Positions 32,601 through 41,010 of a DNA stretch of 42,249 bases are shown here, one piece after another. Location of the stretch: NCBI RefSeq assembly GCF_012933655.1, contig NZ_JABBJJ010000077.1, positions 1 to 42,249 on the forward strand. The letters are read 5' to 3'. This DNA comes from Pyxidicoccus fallax. Its GTDB lineage: Bacteria > Myxococcota > Myxococcia > Myxococcales > Myxococcaceae. Numbering within the stretch: position 1 is the first letter of the stretch; each line of letters begins with the position of its first letter. Under the pieces are notes generated by a model that worked only from the letters and a program-made list of their open reading frames with translations, did not search any database and was not told the origin of the DNA. Both the position numbers and the translations under genes were made by a program.

Positions 32601-35600
32601 TGCCGCTGACGGGCTCCGCGACCGCGCCCCCTCCGGGCCCGGACCACCCCTTCCACCTGGGCGCCATCGTGGACCCGGACAACGCCACCGCCGAAATCCT
32701 CGAGGACAACAACACGCACGCCGGCTACCGGCTGGGGGTGGGCTCCCGCCCCGACTTCGTGGTCACCGAGGTGAAGGGCCCCGCCAGCGTGTTGCCCGGC
32801 CAGTTGCTCACGGCGCGGGTGACGGTGTGCAACCAGGGCACGCAGCCCGAGACCGCCGAGGTGGAGCTCTACCTGTCCGCCGATACCCTCCTCCGCCGGT
32901 CCACCACGTCCGTCGGAGGCGAGGACACGCGCCTGGGCAGGGCGCTCCTCGGCGCGCTCGCCCCGGGCCAGTGCGCCACCGCGTCCGTGTCCGGCAACGC
33001 GTACCTGCCCCCGCAGGGAAGCGAGGGCCTGTACCACCTGGGGGCCTGGGTGGACCCGGCCAATCAGCGCCCCGAGCTCATCGAGGACAACAACGTGCAC
33101 ACCCTCACCCGCGTGGGCGTGGGCGAGCGGCTGGACTTCGTCATCACCGAGGTGAACGGCCCCGGCGCGGTGAAGCTCGGCCAGCCCCTCACCGCGTGGG
33201 TGACGGTCTGCAACCAGGGCACCTGGGCGGGTGATGCGAGCGTGGGCCTCTTCCTGTCCCAGCAGGGCAGCGCCTCGACGTCGACCCGAAGCCCCGTCGG
33301 CTTCACCTCCACGGGACTGCTCCAGCCGGGCCAGTGCGCTCCGGTGCCGGTGACGGGACCGGCGTATCCTCCCGCTCCGGGGCTCGAGGGCCTGTACCAA
33401 CTCGGCGCCGAGGTGGACCCGGGCAACCAGCGTCCCGAGTTCAACGAGGACAACAACACGCACGCGGGCTACGGGCTGGGCATTGGCAACCTGCCCGACT
33501 TCGTCGTCACGCACGTGAAGGGCCCCGCCAGCGTGACGAGCGGTCAGTTGCTCACCGCGCAGGTGACGGTGTGCAACCGGGGCACGGAGCCTGGCGACAT
33601 CGACGTGGGCCTGTTCCTGTCCGCTGACGCCGTCATCCAGCCGGGCACCGCGGGGCCCACGGCGGGCGACATGCCCGTGGGCTTCGCGCCCACGGGTCCG
33701 CTGAATCCCGAGCAGTGCGCCACCGTGACGGTGAAGGGCTCCGCGTACCTGCCGCCTCCGGGGACGGAAGGCGCCTGGAACCTGGGCGCCTTCGTGGACC
33801 CGGGCGCCCAGCGTCCCGAGCTCAACGAGGACAACAACACGCACCCGGGCTACGTGCTGGGCGTGGGCAACCGCGCGGACTTCATCGTCGCGGCGGTGAA
33901 GGCGCCCGCCAGCGTGCAGGCAGGCCAGACGCTCACCGCGCTGGTGACGGTGTGCAACCAGGGCACGCAGCCCGGTGTTCCGGAGGTGTTGCTCGCCGTG
34001 TCCGCCGACACCGACATCCGGGTGGCCACGGGGCCGACGCAGCCGCAGGACGACCGCATCGTGGGGAGCACCCTCATGCCCGCCATCAACCCGGGCCAGT
34101 GTGGCAGTGCGCGCGTGTCCGGCACCGCGTACCCGCCCGCGCCGGGCGACGGCCCCTTCTACCTGGGCGCCCTCGTGGACCCCGACAGCAGGGTGGCCGA
34201 GCTCATCGAGAGCAACAACGTCCTCGCCACCCACCGGCTGGGCGTGGGCAATCGCCCGGACTTCACCGTCACCGCCGTCACCGGCCCCAGCAGCGTGACA
34301 CCCGGCGCGCCGCTCACGGCCCAGGTGACGGTGTGCAACCAGGGCACGCTGCCCGGTAGCGCCGACGTGGGCCTCTACCTGTCCCCGGATGCCAACCTCC
34401 TCCCGTCGGGTCCCGGGGGCTTCGGGGAAGACATCCTCGTGAGCCGGGTGACGTTGGGCACCCTCTCCCCGAGCCAGTGCGTCACCGTGCCCATCTCGGG
34501 CAGCGCCCAGCGGCCGCCGCCGGGGGTCGATGGCGCATACCACCTGGGTGCCATCGTGGACCCGGGCAACGCGGTCCTGGAGCTCAATGAGGACAACAAC
34601 ACGCATGCCGGCTACCGGCTGGGGCTGGGCTACCAGCCAGACTTCGTCGTCACCGAGGTGAAGGGCCCCGCCCGGAGCGTCGCGCCGGGGAGCGGCTTCT
34701 CCGTCAGCGTCACCGTTTGCAACCGCGGCACGCAGAGCGACCTGACGGACGTGTACGTGTACCTGTCCGCGGACGACACCCTCCATCTCGCGGAGGACTT
34801 CCGCGTGGGCGTCCTGGCGGGCATGGGCGGGACGGCCGGCAAGTGCGTCTCCCGGATGCTGAACGCACCGGGGCTCCCGATGGTACCGGAAGGGGGCTAC
34901 ACCCTCATCGCGGTGGTGGACCCCGAAAACACCCGCATGGAGCTCATCGAGGACAACAACACGCTGGCCGGTGACCGGCTCGGCCTGGGCAGGCAGCCGG
35001 ACTTCGTCATCGAGTCCGTCACCAGCCCCTCCAGCGTCAGGGCGGGCGCCAGCCTCAACATCGACGCTGCCATCTGCAACAGGGGGCTGACGAGCGGCAG
35101 CGTGGACGTGGAGTTCTTCCTCTTCGCGAGCCCCGGCACGGGCACCCGGACGGCGCCTCCCGACGCCATCTTCCTGGGGCGGGTGACGGGTGTACCCATC
35201 TCCGCGGGCCAGTGCTTCGACCATTACTCCAGCAGAGCGGTGCCCTCCTGGTTGCCGGAGGGCACGTACTACGTGGGCGCGGTGGCGGACCCGACCAACA
35301 CCCGTGTGGAGGTCATCGAGGACAACAACGTGCGGGTCGCGGGCCGCGTCGGCGTGGGCCTGAGGCCGGACTTCGTCGTCACCTCGGTGACGGCTCCCAC
35401 CAGCGTGCAGCTCGGCGCGGCGCTCACCACCACCGTCACCGTGTGCAACCGCGGTACGGTGACGGCCACCACGGACGTGGACCTGTTCTTCTCCGTGGAC
35501 ACGTACGTCCGAGCGCCCATGCCGTCCCTGCCCGCCGAGGACACCTTCCTCGGCACGGTGGCGAACGTGTCCGTCGGTGCCTCCCAGTGCGTCACCCGCA

Positions 35601-35737
35601 CTGTCCCGGTGAATGCCAACGCGCCCGCCGCTGGCTCCTACTACGTGGGCGCGGTGGCGGACCCGCGCCACTCCGCCATGGAGCACTTCGAGGACAACAA
35701 CACCCTGGCGGGCACGTTCGTCTCCGTCATGCCTTGA
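29633..35737 (+). CDS. Giant lipoprotein of 16 CARDB repeats
   Basis: A 2034-residue protein: lipobox LVAC (Cys-21), a short linker, then 16 repeats of about 121-125 residues from residue 44 to the end. Each begins PDFVVTxVKGPxSV, contains VTVCNQGT and PGQC, and ends near EDNNxHxGYRLGVG. This is the CARDB module (cell-adhesion-related domain in bacteria), an Ig-like beta fold. By eye each repeat has exactly two Cys at fixed places, suggesting one disulfide per domain and a rigid rod exported to an oxidising compartment. A surface adhesin or matrix fibre is the likely role. Start 29633 has AAGGA upstream. A strong hairpin follows the stop. The 6-kb antisense open frame is a composition artefact. 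Confidence 0.9.
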   Translation: MRRDFRRGTLGALALGTLVACGGEGTPSPDATPTRTRQGLLDGPDLAVTSLRAPPSALSGSTFPVNLTLCNQGNWSAGMELMLVLSEDSDLSVVTDPVVDSVYFGYQPPGQCVQHIAWVTAPQQGTWYLGAIADPYGYEPESNEGNNTRLHGPMGIGYGPDFVITEVKGDASSAPGAAFEASVTVCNQGTASDAAMVQLYLSTDATGPRPEDPPVWGAWTDFLSPGQCRAVPMMLPANPPPPGTEGAYFLSAIVDPDNERFELIEDNNAHAGYRMGVGHRPDFTVTHVRAPASRMPGQPLVVDVTVCNQGTEADFLDVEVYLSADATLRPSDGTQPPEDFLVGAVSLGHFPPHQCHTTQVYGHAELPPSMTGGAVYLGAVVDPHDQRAEFFEDNNTGPLHRMGVGYQPDFIITSVKGPTAVRPDAPFQARVTVCNQGTAGDSTEVELYLSADATLRPWTQDGPQEDARVGQAFVGYLNPEQCTTVPVSGTATVPYASGPGSFHLGAVVNPHPQWPEFLADNNTYTGDRMGVGNAPDFTVAEVKGPGGVAFGQPLTARVKVCNQGTETGQGDVTLLLSADDRIPPIDEPGPIEDRPVGSAPVGPLAPGQCVDVSVSGSAYPPAPGGEGPYYLGAAVMPSLGDLNPENNTRVGDRVGLGSRPDFVVTGVKGPPSALPGQSFTSQVTVCNQGTQTDNAEVMLLLSTDDVILPWQQPGVDSDVFLGATMVGALAPGQCSTVSVPGSLNSQPYWQSAYHVGAFVDPGFMRSELIEDNNAHPGYRLGVGNGPDFIVTNVKGPGSVRPGQPLTAQVTVCNQGTQPDGADVNLYLSAEPLSPPDSGPSMPQVRIVGSAPTPYLSPGQCAQVPVTGPANLPSPDQEGAWHLGAIVDAGNQRLELIEDNNLHPGYVLGVGNRPDFIVTGVTGPTSVQPGQPLTAKVTVCNQGTQPGDLHVALLLSADEVIRRPEGTSPYEDVLVVGAQFGSLPPDQCATVPLTGSATAPPPGPDHPFHLGAIVDPDNATAEILEDNNTHAGYRLGVGSRPDFVVTEVKGPASVLPGQLLTARVTVCNQGTQPETAEVELYLSADTLLRRSTTSVGGEDTRLGRALLGALAPGQCATASVSGNAYLPPQGSEGLYHLGAWVDPANQRPELIEDNNVHTLTRVGVGERLDFVITEVNGPGAVKLGQPLTAWVTVCNQGTWAGDASVGLFLSQQGSASTSTRSPVGFTSTGLLQPGQCAPVPVTGPAYPPAPGLEGLYQLGAEVDPGNQRPEFNEDNNTHAGYGLGIGNLPDFVVTHVKGPASVTSGQLLTAQVTVCNRGTEPGDIDVGLFLSADAVIQPGTAGPTAGDMPVGFAPTGPLNPEQCATVTVKGSAYLPPPGTEGAWNLGAFVDPGAQRPELNEDNNTHPGYVLGVGNRADFIVAAVKAPASVQAGQTLTALVTVCNQGTQPGVPEVLLAVSADTDIRVATGPTQPQDDRIVGSTLMPAINPGQCGSARVSGTAYPPAPGDGPFYLGALVDPDSRVAELIESNNVLATHRLGVGNRPDFTVTAVTGPSSVTPGAPLTAQVTVCNQGTLPGSADVGLYLSPDANLLPSGPGGFGEDILVSRVTLGTLSPSQCVTVPISGSAQRPPPGVDGAYHLGAIVDPGNAVLELNEDNNTHAGYRLGLGYQPDFVVTEVKGPARSVAPGSGFSVSVTVCNRGTQSDLTDVYVYLSADDTLHLAEDFRVGVLAGMGGTAGKCVSRMLNAPGLPMVPEGGYTLIAVVDPENTRMELIEDNNTLAGDRLGLGRQPDFVIESVTSPSSVRAGASLNIDAAICNRGLTSGSVDVEFFLFASPGTGTRTAPPDAIFLGRVTGVPISAGQCFDHYSSRAVPSWLPEGTYYVGAVADPTNTRVEVIEDNNVRVAGRVGVGLRPDFVVTSVTAPTSVQLGAALTTTVTVCNRGTVTATTDVDLFFSVDTYVRAPMPSLPAEDTFLGTVANVSVGASQCVTRTVPVNANAPAAGSYYVGAVADPRHSAMEHFEDNNTLAGTFVSVMP
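29762..35734 (+). repeat. 16 tandem CARDB-coding repeats
   Basis: Sixteen in-frame units of about 350-380 bp; the first four start at 29762, 30110, 30473 and 30854. Middle units (6 to 13) are most alike, and units 1 and 14-16 most diverged, which suggests growth by internal duplication. Confidence 0.85.
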
Positions 35738-35748
35738 GCCGGAAGTGA

Positions 35749-35787
35749 AGCCCCGCGGTGTCCGCTGTCCGGGGACATCGCGGGGCT
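35749..35787 (+). terminator. 15-bp hairpin after the CARDB-repeat gene
   Basis: The stem pairs 35749-35763 with 35773-35787 (one G-T pair) around a 9-base loop, starting 12 bases after the stop. No T-tract follows. Confidence 0.7.
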
Positions 35788-35835
35788 GTCCGCCGGGCTT
35801 CGACTGGCCCGCGATGTGCTCTGACCCGGCTCTCC

Positions 35836-36864
35836 ATGTCGGGACCGCATGACCTCTTCGTCCGCTACACCTTTGGCAATCCCGAGCGCGCCGCCGCCGA
35901 GCTGCGCGCCGTGCTGCCCGCGCACGTCGTCTCGGAAGTGGACTGGGCGTCCCTGCGCGTGGAGTCCGGCAGCGTCGTGGACCCGGAACTGAGGGAAACG
36001 GAGAGCGACCTGCTCTTCACCGCGCGCCTGCGCACGGGCCACCCGTTGCTGCTGTACGTGCTGCTGGAGCACCAGTCCTCGGTGGACCGGTGGATGGCGC
36101 TGCGCATGCTGCGCTACGTGGTGCGCCTGCTGGAGCGCTGGCGACAGCAGCACCCGGACAGCCCGGGGCTTCCGCTCATCGTCCCGCTCGTCATGTACCA
36201 CGCGTCGGAAGGAGCCTGGACGGCGCCACGCCGGGTGGAGGAGCTCTTCGAGCTGCCCGAAGAGACGCGGGAGCAATGGCAGGCACTGGCGCCGCGCTTC
36301 GAGTATCTGCTCGATGACCTGACGGCCGAGCGGGAGGAAGCACTGAGGGCACGCCCCGGTCCGCCGCTGGTCCGGCTGGCATGGCGGGTATTGCGCTATG
36401 GGCGGAGCGGTGAACTGGTTCTGAAATTGCCTGAGTGGGCGGCGCTCTTCGCCCAGGTGCAGGCAGGCGCTGAAGGCGCCGAGCATCTGAGCGTGGTCAT
36501 CCGCTACCTTCTGTTGATAGGAGACGAGGCGACGCGTGAAGCGACCGGACGGGTATTAAAGTCGGTGCTGGGTCAGCAACGAACGGAGGAACTCATGCGT
36601 GCGGACGAAGTCATGCGTGTCTTGGAGGAGCAACTCATCGAGAAGGTACTCCAGGAGGGGCTGGCGCGGGGCCGGAAAGAGGGAATCCTCCGCGAGCGTG
36701 CCGAGTCCATCCTGCGAGTCCTGACCGCCCGGGGCGTGCAGGTGGACAACGCGTCCCGGCAGCGCATCCTCACCTGCGCGGACGCGGCCACGCTGGACCG
36801 CTGGTTCGACAAGGCCCTCAACGCCACCACCCTGTCCTCCGTGTTCGACGGGCCGGCGCGGTAA
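35836..36864 (+). CDS. Rpn/YhgA-type PD-(D/E)XK nuclease
   Basis: A 342-residue protein of the Rpn family (once called transposase_31), which are RecA-independent recombination-promoting nucleases rather than true transposases. The N-terminal opening MSGPHDLFVRYTFGNPERAA is typical, and the nuclease core is Asp-58 (ETESDLLF) and the EHQ at 78-80 (LLEHQSS). The C-terminal third is helical (EQLIEKVLQEGLARGRKEGILRERAES), as in relatives. ATG 35836 is preferred over an open extension to 35758 through the hairpin. It lies just after the CARDB repeat gene and converges on the helicase gene. No inverted-repeat ends mark it as a mobile unit. Confidence 0.88.
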   Translation: MSGPHDLFVRYTFGNPERAAAELRAVLPAHVVSEVDWASLRVESGSVVDPELRETESDLLFTARLRTGHPLLLYVLLEHQSSVDRWMALRMLRYVVRLLERWRQQHPDSPGLPLIVPLVMYHASEGAWTAPRRVEELFELPEETREQWQALAPRFEYLLDDLTAEREEALRARPGPPLVRLAWRVLRYGRSGELVLKLPEWAALFAQVQAGAEGAEHLSVVIRYLLLIGDEATREATGRVLKSVLGQQRTEELMRADEVMRVLEEQLIEKVLQEGLARGRKEGILRERAESILRVLTARGVQVDNASRQRILTCADAATLDRWFDKALNATTLSSVFDGPAR

Positions 36865-36899
36865 CGCAGCACCGGACCTCGAACGCGGGCCCGTGCCCT

Positions 36900-38888
36900 T
36901 CAGCGAATCGTGCGCACCGGCCGCACCGGGCCGTTGAACCAGCGGCTCAGCTCCACCACGTCCTCCAGGCGGCGAGCGTCCGGCAGGCTCGACAGGAACA
37001 CCCGGCCGTACGCCTTCGTCACGATGCGCCGGTCCAGCATGGCGACGATGCCCCGGTCCGACTGCGTGCGGATGAGCCGCCCGAAGCCCTGCCGCAGCGC
37101 TAGCGCCGCCTGCGGCAGCTGGTACGCCTCGAAGGGCTCCTCGCCCCGCTGCTGCAACTGATTGATGCGCGCCGCCACCAGCGGGTCCCCCGGTGACGCG
37201 AAGGGCAGCCGGTCGATGATGACCAGGCTCAGCGCGTCTCCCGGCACGTCCACGCCCTCCCAGAAGCTGTGCGCCGCGAAGAGCACGCTCGGCGTCTCGC
37301 GGAAGGCCTCCAGGAGCTGCTGCTTCGGCCGCTCCCCTTGCAGCAGCGCCTGGTACGGCAGCCGGCCCACCGTCAGCTCGTACGCGCGCACCATGTTGCG
37401 CAGCGACGTGAAGAGCACGAAGGCGCGGCCTCCCGTCACCTCGCACAGCTTCAGGATTTCCTCCGCCGCCGCCTCGATGAAGCCGGGGGCCGCCGGGTCC
37501 GGCAGGTGCGTGGGCAGGTACAGCGCCGCCTGCGTCGGGAAGTCGAAGGGGCTCGGCACCGCCAGCGTCCGCACCTGCGTCACCGGCTGCCCGTCCTCCC
37601 CGTACAACCCCATGCGCCGGGCGAAGAAGTCGAAGCGGCTGTCCGCCGCCAGCGTGGCCGACGTGTACACCACCGTGTCCAGCGCCCCGTACATCCGCTC
37701 GCGCAGCTCCTTCGCCACGTCAATCGGACTGGCCCGCAGGAAGAGGCCCTTGCCCCGCTGCTCCGCCCAGTACACGTGGTCCGGCGACTCCGCCTTCTCC
37801 AGGAAGCCGAGCTGCTCCTCCATCTCGTCACCGCGCCGGGTGACGGCCGCCAGCTCCGGCTCGCGCTCGCCCACCGTGAAGGCCGTCAGCGCGCCCAGCG
37901 CCTCGCGCACGCCCTCCAGCGCCGTGGACAGCTTCTCCATCGTCTCCGGCTTGAGCGCCACCGAGGACTCCGCCCCGGACAGCCCCAGCGCTCGCGGCGC
38001 CTGTGCGAACAGCGCCTCCGAGCTGCTGCGCAGCCGCGCCGCCAGCGCGCGCAGCATGGCGTGCCGCGAGTCCTCCTCCTTCAGCGTCGCCACCGCGTCG
38101 CGCGCCAGCTCCTCCAGCCGGTAGTTGGAGACGCTCACCCCGAAGTGGCCGCTGGCCGCGTCCTCCAGCGCATGCGCCTCGTCGAAGATGACGGCGTCGT
38201 ACCAGGGCAGCACGCCCTCGGTGCGCTTGCCGGAGCTGCGCAGCGCCAGGTCCGCGAAGAAGAGGTGGTGGTTCACCACCAGCAGGTCCGCGCCCTCCGC
38301 GCGCTTGCGCATGCGCGTGACGTGGCAGTTCTCGTACAGCGGGCACTTCGTGCCCATGCACGTCTCGGACGTCGTCGACAGCCGCGACCAGGCGCTGAAG
38401 GACTCGGGTAGATCCAGCTCGGCCCGGTCGCCCGTCTCCGTCTGCTGCGCCCACTTCTTCAGCTTCGGCCAGTAGCGCGACTCCTCTCGCGAGGAGAACT
38501 GCGGGTCCTTGGAGAAGCTGTCGTACCGGTGCAGGCAGAGGTAGTTGCCGCGGCCCTTGAGGTACGCCGCCTCGAAGCGCAGCCCCATCTTCTCCCGCAT
38601 CATCGGGAGGTCCTTGAAGAAGATCTGGTCCTGCAGCGTCTTCGTCGCGGTGGACACCACCACCCGGCGCCCCGACAGCAGCGCGGGGACCAGGTAGGCG
38701 AGCGTCTTGCCCGTGCCCGTGCCCGCCTCGGCCAGCAGGTAGCTGCGCTCGTTGAAGGCGCGCTCCACGGCGCGCGCCATCTGGAGCTGCTCCGGGCGGT
38801 GCTCGTACCCGGGCAGCGCGGCTTCGAGCGCCCCGCCGGGACCGAGGAGGCTGTCGACGGAGTGGGACGTGGAGCGGGGGAGCGACAT
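36900..38888 (-). CDS. DinG/XPD-type iron-sulfur DNA helicase
   Basis: A 662-residue superfamily 2 helicase. Walker A is AGTGTGKT (55-62), and the DEAH box is FDEAH (235-239), with helicase motif Ia (VVVSTATKTLQDQ) before it. Four cysteines between these motifs (118, 177, 182, 188; GNYLCLHR and CMGTKCPLYENC) match the 4Fe-4S cluster of the XPD/DinG family, and the C-terminal LIRTQSDRGIVAMLDRR is the motif VI region. Such enzymes unwind 5'-overhang, R-loop or D-loop DNA in repair. ATG 38888 is chosen over GTG 38894; neither has a strong ribosome site. It converges on the Rpn gene. Confidence 0.9.
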   Translation of the reverse strand: MSLPRSTSHSVDSLLGPGGALEAALPGYEHRPEQLQMARAVERAFNERSYLLAEAGTGTGKTLAYLVPALLSGRRVVVSTATKTLQDQIFFKDLPMMREKMGLRFEAAYLKGRGNYLCLHRYDSFSKDPQFSSREESRYWPKLKKWAQQTETGDRAELDLPESFSAWSRLSTTSETCMGTKCPLYENCHVTRMRKRAEGADLLVVNHHLFFADLALRSSGKRTEGVLPWYDAVIFDEAHALEDAASGHFGVSVSNYRLEELARDAVATLKEEDSRHAMLRALAARLRSSSEALFAQAPRALGLSGAESSVALKPETMEKLSTALEGVREALGALTAFTVGEREPELAAVTRRGDEMEEQLGFLEKAESPDHVYWAEQRGKGLFLRASPIDVAKELRERMYGALDTVVYTSATLAADSRFDFFARRMGLYGEDGQPVTQVRTLAVPSPFDFPTQAALYLPTHLPDPAAPGFIEAAAEEILKLCEVTGGRAFVLFTSLRNMVRAYELTVGRLPYQALLQGERPKQQLLEAFRETPSVLFAAHSFWEGVDVPGDALSLVIIDRLPFASPGDPLVAARINQLQQRGEEPFEAYQLPQAALALRQGFGRLIRTQSDRGIVAMLDRRIVTKAYGRVFLSSLPDARRLEDVVELSRWFNGPVRPVRTIR

Positions 38889-39012
38889 CGGCACCGTGAG
38901 GAGAACGGGGGCGGCCGAACAAGATAGCAGCGCTCGCCGCTTCCGGCGCGTTTCTGGCCACCTTCTCCCCTGCTTCCGAGAAAGGCCGGCCGCTCCCCGG
39001 GAGAGCGTCAGC

Positions 39013-39807
39013 TCACGAACCGGCGAACAGCGCCGTCAGGTTCCGGAAGATGAGCGCCATCAGCACCAGCACCACCAGCAGCGAGACCCCTATCACCACC
39101 GCCTTCAGGCGCTTCGGCTTGGGCGAGGCCGCCGTCTGCTCCGCCGGTATCTGCACGGCGAGGGTGGCCAGCCGCACCACCTCGTCCCGCCCGCGCCGGG
39201 CCATGACGTCATCCGGCTCCCGCGCCAGCCGCAGCCGGTACAGCCGCCCCACCGTGGCCAGCTCGCCCCTCGACATGGCGAGCGTCAGCAACCGGTCGTG
39301 CGCCGCCTCGTCCTCCCAGTGCTCCGCCAGGGAGCGCCAGGCGGTCGCCAGTGTCCCGGAGGGGCGATGCTCGTCCGCGATGAAGTTGACGTAGACGAGC
39401 CCACACTGAGAACAGGACTCCAGCCCCTCGCGCCGCTGCGACACGCACTTGGGGCAGAAGCCGGCGGGCACCTCGAAGAGTTCCTCGTCCGCCAGGGGGC
39501 CCCCCGGCGGCTTCCCCGCCCCCGTCCGCACCACGCGCAGGGCGGGCGAGCTGGCGCGAGCGACAGGCGGCGCCGGCGGGACAGGCTCGGCCGGTGGGGC
39601 GCTGGCGGGAGCGCTCCCTGGCACCGGCCCCTCCCTGGGCGGAGGCGAGGCGGCGCCGCCTCCCATCACCACGGACGACGCGGACGCGGACGCGCGCGCA
39701 CGGCTCTCCGCGCCGCAGCGGTCGCACTTCACGACGAGCACCCCCGCCTCCACCCGGAACACCTCCAGGGGAACGAGCCGCTCGCACGCCTCGCACTGGA
39801 ATTTCAT
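39013..39807 (-). CDS. Double zinc-ribbon membrane protein
   Basis: A 264-residue protein with two zinc-ribbon motifs: CEAC at 5-8 with CDRC at 28-31, resembling MJ0042-type ribbons, and CPKC at 118-121 with CSQC at 132-135. Between them lies a Pro/Ala/Ser linker (about 40-110). Residues 150-230 are charged and helical, and a single C-terminal membrane helix (about 243-260) anchors it with the ribbons in the cytoplasm. Start 39807 overlaps the stop of the upstream site-2 protease gene by four bases (ATGA), so the two are translationally coupled. It could sense or recruit substrates for the protease; this is an inference from position. Confidence 0.8.
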   Translation of the reverse strand: MKFQCEACERLVPLEVFRVEAGVLVVKCDRCGAESRARASASASSVVMGGGAASPPPREGPVPGSAPASAPPAEPVPPAPPVARASSPALRVVRTGAGKPPGGPLADEELFEVPAGFCPKCVSQRREGLESCSQCGLVYVNFIADEHRPSGTLATAWRSLAEHWEDEAAHDRLLTLAMSRGELATVGRLYRLRLAREPDDVMARRGRDEVVRLATLAVQIPAEQTAASPKPKRLKAVVIGVSLLVVLVLMALIFRNLTALFAGS

Positions 39808-40799
39808 GTCACCACCTGACGCAGGGGGATGGGCATCGCGCAACCGATGAGCGCCAAGAAGCACAGCGCGCAGATGACTTTACGCCCGGGGCTGAGCGGC
39901 TCCAGTGGCTCCGTCACCTCCGGATGCCCGAAACCCACCAGCTTGCTCGTCACCAGGAGCCACAGGCCCCAGGACGCGGTGACGAAGACGGTGAGGAACA
40001 GCAGCACCAGCGCCACCGCGCGCCCCACCCACCGCGCGCGCGGCCCCCAGAGGGCGAAAGCCAGGTGCCCGCCGTCGAGCTGCCCCACCGGCATCAGGTT
40101 GAGCAGCGTGACGAGCAGGCCGAACCAGCCGGCGATGACCACCGGGTGCACCAGCACGTCCTTGCCCTCGGGGATGGGGCCCAGCGCCAGCCACGTCAGG
40201 CCCCGCATGAGCAGGCTGTCTCCGAAGACGGTCTGCACGCTGTGGATGGCCTCCTCCGGCGCGGGCGGCGCGTGGGTGATTTTCGCCATCACCCAGGCGA
40301 ACGCATCCCGCCCATACGCCCACAGCGAGTCGTCTCCGGGGAACGGCGCGTCCATGCTCGGCGCGTCCACCACCGTGGAGTGGGCCAGCCCCCAGAAGAG
40401 GATGGGCAGCGCCACCACCAGCCCCGCCAGCGGCCCCGCCGCGCCAATGTCCACCAGCGCGTTGCGGTGGGGGATGCGGTCGCGGATGCGGATGACCGCG
40501 CCCAGCGTGCCCACGCCCAGCACCGGCAGTGGGATGAAGTACGGCAGCGACGTGTCCACCCGGTGATAGCGCGCCAGCAGGTAGTGCCCCATCTCGTGCG
40601 AGCCGAGGATGGTCAGCAGCGACAGGCTGAAGGCCAGCGCGCGGTGGGCCGCCTCGGGCGACACCTCGTCCGGCGAGTAGGGCCGCTGGAAGTGGAAGTA
40701 CAGCAGGTACGAGGTGAAGGTGGTGCCCACCGTCAGCACGAGGAGCAGCAGGTGTACCCAGTACCGGGGAGCGGGACGGGCAGCGGGGGCGGATTCCAT
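39804..40799 (-). CDS. Site-2 protease (M50) family membrane metalloprotease
   Basis: A 331-residue polytopic protein of the M50 family, which cleaves helices inside the membrane. The zinc motif SHEMGH (HExxH at 68-72) lies in one hydrophobic segment and the third ligand is Asp-242 in NLMPVGQLDGGH, the diagnostic second motif. There is no PDZ domain, so it is like the minimal YwhC/group III members. In this family substrates are usually membrane-anchored regulators. The downstream zinc-ribbon protein overlaps by four bases. The N-terminus is short before the first helix; ATG 40799 is the first good start. It diverges from the small lipoprotein gene at 41011. Confidence 0.92.
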   Translation of the reverse strand: MESAPAARPAPRYWVHLLLLVLTVGTTFTSYLLYFHFQRPYSPDEVSPEAAHRALAFSLSLLTILGSHEMGHYLLARYHRVDTSLPYFIPLPVLGVGTLGAVIRIRDRIPHRNALVDIGAAGPLAGLVVALPILFWGLAHSTVVDAPSMDAPFPGDDSLWAYGRDAFAWVMAKITHAPPAPEEAIHSVQTVFGDSLLMRGLTWLALGPIPEGKDVLVHPVVIAGWFGLLVTLLNLMPVGQLDGGHLAFALWGPRARWVGRAVALVLLFLTVFVTASWGLWLLVTSKLVGFGHPEVTEPLEPLSPGRKVICALCFLALIGCAMPIPLRQVVT

Positions 40800-40892
40800 T
40801 CGAGAGGGCCTCGCGGTTGGCTAGCAAGGGGAGGTGTGCATTGCAACGGCTCCCCGGCCAGTCCCGCTGAGACAGTGTGTCCCGGACGGACC

Positions 40893-40920
40893 TTGACATG
40901 GAGTCGACATCTGCTACGAC
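40893..40920 (+). promoter_or_regulatory. Housekeeping-type promoter for the small lipoprotein
   Basis: A perfect -35 TTGACA (40893-40898) and a weak -10 TACGAC (40915-40920) with 16 bases between, about 90 bases before the ATG at 41011. Perfect -35 boxes are rare in this GC-rich window. Confidence 0.6.
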
Positions 40921-41010
40921 CCGCCCCGCTTGAGGTTCCATCGAACGGCGGGGCGCTCTCCAAGGACGCTCTGCCACCGCACAAGCGCCTTTTCGAGAGA
41001 GGGGAAAGCC

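Noticed and set aside
29300..35686. A 2128-residue open frame on the minus strand, antisense to the CARDB-repeat gene and the end of the TonB receptor gene
   Set aside because: It mirrors the plus-strand repeats, has His/Arg/Val-rich composition, no signal or family motif, and is explained by the lack of stop codons in very GC-rich antisense frames. The plus strand has a lipobox, ribosome site and known domains.
35836..36864. A transposase/insertion sequence from the old YhgA transposase naming
   Set aside because: No terminal inverted repeats or target duplication are visible, and the motifs fit an Rpn nuclease.
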